Below are positions 56,887 to 64,000 of a stretch of 64,000 bases of DNA, one piece after another. This stretch comes from Stomorhina lunata (lineage: Eukaryota > Arthropoda > Insecta > Diptera > Rhiniidae). The translations under genes and the position numbers were made by a program. The stretch is taken from assembly GCA_933228675.1 (NCBI GenBank), contig OW121743.1, positions 18,559,151-18,623,150 on the forward strand, given 5' to 3'. Below the pieces are notes generated by a model, which saw only the letters and a list, made by a program, of their open reading frames with translations, had not been told where the DNA came from and did no database searches. Every line of letters starts with the position of its first letter. The first letter of the stretch is position 1.

Positions 56887-57395
56887 CTAAATATTATCTT
56901 CTATTATATAAAAATCCCACAACTATACTGTGACAGTTATTTTTTTGTTCTTCTCTTTTTTTAGTAAAATTTAAATATCATTGTCAAAGTTTTTTGTGTC
57001 TGAACAACACTCGAGTTAAACGAGTAATGTTAATAAAAAATTTGCATAAAAGAATTTTTATTTTATTATCAGAACAAATTTGTTAAAGGCAAACAAATAA
57101 ATTACTTAATTAAAAATTTGTTTGAATTTGTTCTCTCTCTAAAAAAAATATCAGGGTTTATTACATTATTAAACTAATTGCTATTTAACTTTTATTAAAA
57201 AAAATAAATTTTTTTGTTACAAAAAAACTTTTTTTATTTTTAAATAACAATAAATCCCAACAGTTTTTTCAAACAATGACGAAAAATAACAAAAATTATT
57301 AAAACAAATTTACAATTTAATTAAAAAACATAAAATAGCAAAAGAACAAATGGCAAATAAACTTTGCTAACATTTTGTAACGCACAAAAAAAAAG
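56887..57395. other. AT-rich non-genic stretch
   Basis: Poly-A-rich sequence that could be upstream of the candidate exon. Nothing specific seen. Confidence 0.45.
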
Positions 57396-57730
57396 CAATG
57401 CTGGCAACACAAAATCTAATATCAGTACTCGCTCCCTCTTTCACTCCCACAAACACACACACACAAACCATAACCTTAAAGAAAAATTCTAACACCAGCA
57501 CTCACTCCATCTCCCTCTATCAAAATAACATTCCACTGTTAAACATTTTAGTAAAATTAAGTGTTGTCGCTGTTGTTTCCCTTAAAGAACTACTTTACCA
57601 ACTACAACAATAAAGAAAACAACAAATTAAATTAATGTCAAATTGTGGCATTTAAAATGGCTGACTAGTAAAAGAAAATTGTACAATCACTAGTTAAATT
57701 TGCGAGAAAGAAAAGCCACAACAAACATAA

Positions 57731-57788
57731 ATGGCAACGTTTGAATCATGTCCAGCTGCAACACAAAATGCTGAGGCAATAACCGCAA
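57731..57788 (+). CDS. Candidate first coding exon (19 codons plus 1 nt)
   Basis: ATG at 57731 in the context ACATAAATGGC opens MATFESCPAATQNAEAITA. At 57788 the frame meets a good donor, CGCAA|GTAAGAAAAG (GT at 57789-57790), so a phase-1 exon end is possible. Without splicing the frame continues 61 codons into lysine- and leucine-rich AT sequence, which looks intronic. The upstream 57396-57730 is CA-, CT- and CAA-rich (CACAAACACACACACACAAA, ACAACAATAAAGAAAACAAC), as fly 5' UTRs often are, and differs from the surrounding repeats. I do not recognise the protein. Chance is a real alternative because the exon is so short. Confidence 0.25.
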
Positions 57789-57949
57789 GTAAGAAAAGAA
57801 AGAAAGTTCAGAATTTTACTATTTACGTAGTTAAGATATTGTTAATAATTTTAAAAATATTTTTCTTGTCCTTCGTGGCAAACAAAGTTAACAATTTTGT
57901 GCGGAAACTTTTATAAAATACTGTTGACAGTAATTGGAAATGAGCAAAT

Positions 57950-59134
57950 TATAACAGAATTTATGTCTCGTTGTTAGGCGACTATATAAGCGAGTGATGT
58001 CTCAGAATTCAATAGAGTCTCCTCTATATATGTATGCATGTAGGCGAGACTAAAATGTAGTATAGGATATATATATTATAGTCTCTTCGATAAAGACGAT
58101 AATTAAATAGAGTCTCGTCAATATATCCGAGACCTCAAAAGAGTCGTCTATATAGGCGAGACCTCAAAAGAGTCGTCTATATAGGCGAGACCTCAAAAGA
58201 GTCGTCTATATAGGCGAGACCTCAAAAGAGTCGTCTATATAGGCGAGACCTAAAACACCCTTGCCTACATAGACAAAACCTAAAAAGTGTCTTGTTTATA
58301 AAGGCGAGACCTAAAAAGTGTCTTGTTTATAAAGGCGAGACCTAAAAAGTGTCTCTTCTATATAGGCACGATCTAAAAAAAGTCTCGTCTATATAGGAGA
58401 GACCTAAAAAGAGTCTCGTCTATATAGGGGACCCCTTAAAAGAGTCTCGTTTATATAGGCGAGACATAAAAAGTGTATATTTTGCATAGGAAAGACCTAA
58501 AAATAGTCTCCTCTACATAGGCGAGACCTAAAAGAGTCTCGTCTATATAGGCTAGACTCCAAAAAGGTATCTTCTATATAGGCTAGACTCCAAAAAGGTA
58601 TCTTCTATACAGGCAAGTAATAAACAAAGTCTAGTCTATATAGCCGGGACCTTAAAAGAGTTTCATGTATACAATCGGCACCTAAAAAGAGTCTCGTCTA
58701 TATAGGGGAACCTAAAAAGAGTCGCGTCTAAAAGGAGTCTCTTTAATATAGGCGAGATCTAAAAAGTGCCTCTTCTATACAGGCAAGTCCTAAAAAGAGT
58801 CTCGTCTATATAGGCGAGACCTAACAATAGTCAGTTAAGACTTAAAAAGAGTCTTATGTATATAGGTGCGACCTAAAGAGAGTCTCGTTTATATAGGCGA
58901 GACCTAAAAAGAGTCGTCTATATAGGCGAGACCTAAAAGACATTTGTCTATGCAGGCGAAATAAAAAAAGTGTCTTTTCAATAAAGGCGAGACCTAAAAA
59001 GTGTCTCTTCTATATAGGCAAGATCTAAAAAGAGTCTCGTCTATGTAGGCGAGACCTAAAAAGAGTGCCTCTTCTATACAGGCGAGACTTAAAAAGAGTT
59101 TCGTCTATATAGGCGAGAGCTAAAAGTCTCGTTT
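57950..59134 (-). repeat. 29-31-bp CTATATAG satellite, inverted block 1
   Basis: About 40 units such as AGAGTCTCGTCTATATAGGC + GAGACCTAAAA, the reverse-complement orientation of 52306-55440. Four near-identical 29-bp units lie at about 58130-58250. GGTCTCGCCTATATAG and its complement make this unit almost fully palindromic. Confidence 0.95.
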
Positions 59135-60355
59135 TTTTTTATAGAAAATATTTTTATTAAAAAAATTTTTTAAGGAAAATTTTTTTTAATAAAAATTTTC
59201 GACAAACAAATTTTCTATAGAAAAATTTTTGACAAACAAATTTTCTAAAGAAAAATGTTTGATAAAAAAATGTCCAAAATTTTCTATAGAAAAATTATTG
59301 AAAAAAAATTTTTGATAAAATAATTTCTAAAGAAAATTTTTTGACAAAAAAAATTTCTATAGAAAAATTTTTGATGAAAAAAATTTTCTTTAGAAAAATT
59401 TTGGATGAAAAAATTTTCTATAGAAAAATTTTTGATGAAAAAATATTCTATAGAAAAATTTTTGATGAAAAAATATTCTATAGGAAAATTTTTGACAAAC
59501 AAATTTTCTAAAGAAAAGTTTTTGATAAAAAATTTTCTATAGAAAAGTTTTTGATAAAAAATTTCCTATAGAAAAGTTTTTGATAAACAAATTTCCTAAA
59601 AAAAAGTTTTTGATAAAAAAATTTCTATAGACAAATTTTTAAAAATAAAATTTTCTAAAGAAAAATTTTTGATAAAATAAAATTTTCTAAAGAAAAATTT
59701 TTGATAAAATAATTTCTATAGAAAAATTTTTGATGAAAAAATTTTCTACAGAAAAATTTTTGATGAAAAAATTTTTATAGAAAAATTTTTGATAAAAAAT
59801 TTTTCTACAGAAAATTTTTTGATAAAAAAAGTTTCTAAAGAAAAGCTTTTGATAAAAAAATTTTCTACATAAAATTTGTTGATAAAAAAATTTTCTACAG
59901 AAAAATTTTTGATAAAAAAAAATTTTATAGAAAAATTTTTTATTAAAAAAATTTTCTTCAGAAAACTGTTTGATAAACAAATTTTCTATAGAAAGATTTT
60001 TGAAAAAAAAAATTATTTTGAAAAATTTTTGATAAAAAATTTTTATATAGAAAAATTTTGATTTTTGATAAAAAAAAAAATTCTATAGACAAATTTTTGA
60101 AAAAAAAAACTTCAATAGAAAAATGTTTGATTAAAAAAATGTCTATAGAAAAATTTTTGATAAAAAAATTTTCTATAGAAAATTTAAAATAAAAATTTAA
60201 TTTTTCATTAAAAAATTTCTATAGAAAATTTTTGATAAGAAAATTTTATATAGAAATTTTTTTGATAAAAAAAATTTTTCTTTGTTTTTTTATAAAAAAA
60301 TTGTATATAGAGCTTGATAAAAAAAAATTTTCTATAGAAACATTTTTAATAAAAA
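59135..60355. repeat. 30-bp AT satellite, block 2 (about 40 units), inside the inverted array
   Basis: Same TTTTCTATAGAAAA / TTTTTGATAAAAA unit as at 2591-4425, slightly more diverged, in the same orientation. It interrupts the CTATATAG satellite: the left side ends at AAAAGTCTCG and the right side resumes with CCTAAAAAGAGTCT. No target duplication seen. ORFs on both strands are only the repeat period. Confidence 0.93.
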
Positions 60356-60895
60356 ACCTAAAAAGAGTCTAGTATTTATAGGCCAGACCTAAAAAGAGTC
60401 TCGACTATATAGGCGAGAGCTTAAAAGGAACCTCATCTATATAGGCGAGACCTAAAAAGAGTCTAGCTTTTATAGACGAGACCTATAAAGAGTCCCATCT
60501 ATATAGGCTAGACCTATAAAGAGTCTTGTCTTTATAGGACAGACCTTAAAGGAAAGCTAAAATGGAGTCTCGTCTATATAGGCGAGACCTAAAAAGTGTC
60601 TCTTCTATACATTCGAGACCTAAAAAGACTCTCGTCTTTGTAGGCGAGACACAAAAAGAGTCTCGTCTATATAGGCGAGACTTAAAGAAAGTCTTGTCTT
60701 AATAGGCGTGATCTAGATTGAGTCTTGCCTATGTAAACTAGATCTAAACCGAGTCTTGTCTAAGAGTCAGATTTTCGCCTAAAAAAAGTCTCGTCTATAT
60801 GACCGAGACCAATAAAGAGTCTCGTCTTTAAAGGCGAGACTTAAAGAGAGTCTTGTCTTAATAGCCGAAACCTACATTGAGTCTTACATATAAAG
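60356..60895 (-). repeat. 29-31-bp CTATATAG satellite, inverted block 2
   Basis: About 18 units continuing the 57950-59134 orientation (AGTCTCGTCTATATAGGCGA then GACCTAAAA), increasingly degraded to the right. Confidence 0.92.
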
Positions 60896-62570
60896 GTGAA
60901 GATTTTTGTTAAACAAATTTTAAGTATTATATATCCTTGGTGCTAAAAGGGCTAATGTAAAAAAAAAGATTTTGAGAAAATTTGATTTAAAGTTTTTATT
61001 TTCTATGTAAATTCATAGAAACATTGCCCCCAAAAACCCTTACAAATCTGTTCTGAGTTTAGTTAAAGAGTAGCTGTTGGACCCAAATAAAAGAGGGTAA
61101 AGAAGGGAATCTAATGCAATGATATACACAAAAAGCAAAAAATTGACATTGGCCCTTTTAACATTAAGCCACAAATAAATATTATAATTGTGGCATATAG
61201 TTAAGAAAATTTTAAAAACATTTTCAACAAAAATTTTTAAACTTAACCAAAAAATTTAACATTTTTAAAATTAATTCGGTCATGTTTCACTGAAATGTTG
61301 AAAGACATTTGGTATTTTAAATATTTTGTAAAAAAAAAAAACAAAAACTTTTAAAATTTAATTAAATAAAAATGTAAAATATCAAAGAAAACAACTTCTT
61401 TGTTTTTAACAACTCAATAAAATTTTTCATAATTTTTTTTGCATATTTTTCTTAATTTCAAATTAAATCTTTAAAAAATGTATATTCATATCATTCACAT
61501 CTCCATAAAGCCAAAATGACAGATATCTCAGAAACAATCAATATCAAAAAAAAAAAAAAAATAAAAAACAGCTAAAAAATAAAACAATAATTCTTTAAAA
61601 AAGTGAAAATTAATCTGCTGTGAAATTTAAAATTCATACACAAAAATGAAAAAAGCACTTCATAATTTTTTAAACATTTTAAATTGCAATGGAAATTTTT
61701 TATACGTATATTTCACTCATTCATAAATAAATTCTGAAAAAAGAAACATCATATTTATTCATACAAGATACAACATCATTATTATCATTATTAACATGAT
61801 AATCAAGTGATAATATAAACAAATTATAAACAGAAATTTTTAAATTGAAATAAAAAACACAAAAATGAATTTAAAACAAATTTTTCCATAAATGAAATGA
61901 AATTTTAAATGACTTAAGAGTTTTATCTGTGAGTAATAATAGCATTTACAAATGTACAATATCTGTTTATGATATATCATAAACAGATATCATTTCATTG
62001 AAGTACATAAACACTTACAAAATTCACTTCGCCAGTCACTCATTTTTAAAATTCCCATTTTTTTTTTTTCTTTTTTAAGTTCATAAAGTTTTTGTTTAAA
62101 TAATTTTCCTATAGTATATGTGTTGAAAGTTTAGCTTTAAATTATTTGACATCTTAAAGGCAGCTGTCAGAAACTGTCAGTTAACACAACATTTGTTATG
62201 ATATGAGTGTGAGTAGTATCATAACATAGAATATATATATACAGAGGAACAGAAAATTTATTAAAAATCCTATAAGTTCAAAAAAGTCTGTCTAAGAATT
62301 TATTTCAAATCATCCAAAATTGTTAAGCTCTTTTTTTTATATTAAAAATTGATGTGAAATCTTTTCATTCAAGTTTGTTTTCTACAATTTTTTACAATTA
62401 TATTATTCACACTTGATTTAATTAATGAAACATATGTAGAAAATTTGGCTTAAATTTTTAATTAAATGGTAATCAATGACTCATTTTTACACTCTTTTAA
62501 GAGATTGCGAAAAAAATACTTCTCGGCAACACTAATTATAATGTTGCCAGATAATATAGGCCATGGCAAA
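60896..62570. other. AT-rich non-genic stretch
   Basis: No gene seen. Contains a 32-bp perfect palindrome at 61959-61990 and GGCAACACTAATTATAATGT at 62525-62544, an inverted TTGCC pair like the core of the dispersed family. Confidence 0.5.
61959..61990. repeat. Perfect 32-bp palindrome
   Basis: ATATCTGTTTATGATA followed without spacer by its exact reverse complement. It is not part of an array. Confidence 0.97.
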
Positions 62571-62779
62571 AAAATTGTAAGTCTACTTTTACATTAGTCA
62601 GGTTTCAAGACTTGAATTTGTATGGAAAAAACTGACAGAAATAAAATTGAGCAAACCTGACCGTACAATCAAGTTTACGAAAATTTTGAAAATTTGTATG
62701 AAATTTAAGGAAAATAAAATTAAAACTGATGAAGAAAATGTTTGTGTGTGAACGTGAATGCAGGTTCAAAAGAAATTTA

Positions 62780-63640
62780 AATTTTTTTTCTGGCAAAATT
62801 TAGTGGCCATAGCTATCATAGTTTCCAATTTAATAGCTTTTAACTGGCCTTTGCTAAAATTTTTGGTTTCCGTGAGTGTTTTTTATATGAAAGCTAAAGT
62901 CAAATATAGACTTATTCCTATAAAATTTGATAAACTTATCAAAAAATTGCATAAAACTTCCCTATTTTAAATTTAATCGTCATAGCTATTACAATTGTAT
63001 TCAATTTATCAGCATTAATGTGTTTCCCGGGGCGGGGTTATATGGGAGCTCTAACTAAATTTGAACCGATTTTGTCCATTTTCAACACACATCTTTTTAA
63101 AGATATCCAAAATACTTTTGTAAAATTTTGTCCCTCTACCTCTTTTCGTTAAGGCGCTATCGTGCTTTTATCTGACGGACAGACGGACATAAACAACCTT
63201 TTCTTTATGTATTTTTGTATTTTCATATGTTTTTTATATGGGAGCTATGGTCAAATGCTGACCGACTGTGACAAAATTTTGCACACTGGCTGGTATTGAC
63301 ACAAGACTTTCTTTTGCCAAATTTAGTGGTAATATCTGTTATACTGTTAGATTTATTGGCATTTAAGTGTATTTTAGATGAAATTTAGGCTGTTTTCGTA
63401 AGTTTTTTGTATGGGAGCTAAGCTAAATGTGAACCGATTTTGATGAAATTTTATACGCTGCCTAGGGCTAATGTAAAACTTCTATATAAATTTTATCATT
63501 ATAGCTGTTATAATTTGTCATTTATTAACAAATAAGCGATTAGCCTAGACGAGGTTATACGGGAGCTATGGTCAAATGTGAACCGATTTTGCCCAATTTC
63601 AATACCAAAATTTTCTCAATCTGTAAAAGAAAGTTTATTC
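62780..63640 (+). repeat. Dispersed fly repeat with internal tandem domains
   Basis: A domain of roughly 170-260 bp recurs about four times. ATATGGGAGCTATGGTCAAA or variants occur near 63040, 63237, 63410 and 63545, each followed by TGAACCGATTTTG or a variant. An AATTTAGTGGTAATATCTGTT-like segment occurs near 62797, 62967, 63327 and 63495. CTGACGGACAGACGGACAT at about 63172-63190 is typical of common interspersed fly repeats. Class not assigned; the 70-codon ORF here is incidental. Confidence 0.6.
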
Positions 63641-64000
63641 CATTGAGTTTCGTAGACATCAATTGGGAGTATCTCGTTCACTGAATTTTGGTTGAGATAT
63701 TGGGTCTATACATTTTTGCATGTCAAAGTATTCGTTGCTTGAAAATATTTAAATTATCTGGTAAACGTAATGCCATTTCATAATAACTTTTTTTATAATT
63801 GAAATAATTAGTTTTCTTGACTTGACAGATTACAGTTTGATAGTTCTTTTTCGAATTCTGACACATAATCGGACGTAATTTTTGTATCAAGTAACGAATG
63901 ATTCTTTATTACAAAATATTTTTCTTTATTAATAAAATATGAACTTTTAAATTCACAAGTTAAAATTTCCCCAAAAAATCCCCAACAAATTTGAGTAAAT
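63641..64000. other. Non-genic right edge
   Basis: AT-rich sequence with no recognised feature. Confidence 0.5.

Overview
The window looks like nuclear DNA from a higher fly (brachyceran Diptera, probably a large calyptrate genome). The basis is extreme AT-richness, mariner, Tc1, hAT and pogo-like remnants, R1/LOA-like and RTE-like non-LTR retrotransposon debris, and dispersed repeats of calyptrate style. This is inference; no host protein identifies the species. I found no intact host gene. One short possible first coding exon lies near 57.4-57.8 kb. The window reads as intergenic or giant-intron sequence built from tandem repeats and nested dead mobile elements.

Layout. 0-7 kb: a 31-bp repeat at the left edge, paired direct repeats, a 1.8-kb satellite of 30-bp units (TTTTCTATAGAAAA alternating with TTTTTGATAAAAA), and two small tandem duplications. 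7.08-8.98 kb: about 28 tandem units that resemble the internal promoter part of 5S rRNA. 9.45-10.48 kb: a dead hAT element with TIRs and an imperfect 8-bp target duplication. 11.6-13.1 kb: an 11-bp satellite (TTCAGTTCTAG) plus a flank sequence. 14.8-16.0 kb: an eroded non-LTR RNase H region with a 224-bp retroposon nested in it. 16.3-18.1 kb: two degenerate tandem arrays. 19.29-19.64 kb: a MITE candidate. 20.4-27.2 kb: two large 11-bp satellite arrays in the opposite orientation, each preceded by the same flank as the first. 29-36 kb: non-LTR debris including an RTE-like copy with a continuous 332-codon ORF, an inverted pair of retroelement tails and a 36-bp micro-insertion. 37.4-40.6 kb: tandem repeats and an internally deleted mariner. 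42.3-46.6 kb: a ~170-bp tandem array split by a 2.3-kb R1/LOA-like element whose RNase H segment is triplicated. 48.1-49.8 kb: a mariner with TIRs beside a Tc1 remnant. 49.9-60.9 kb: dyad-symmetric 29-31-bp satellites (CTATATAG core) in both orientations around a pogo-like MITE, with a second 30-bp satellite block embedded in one of them. 62.8-63.6 kb: a dispersed repeat with internal repeats.

The clearest candidates for something undescribed are the 5S-like array at 7-9 kb, the apparent mobile unit that pairs a fixed flank with an 11-bp satellite (three copies), and the oppositely oriented hairpin-forming satellite with a 186-bp higher-order period. A dispersed short family (GGCAACACT ... 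GCCGTT) recurs at least eight times and links several of these regions. All mobile-element ORFs seen here are broken or incomplete.
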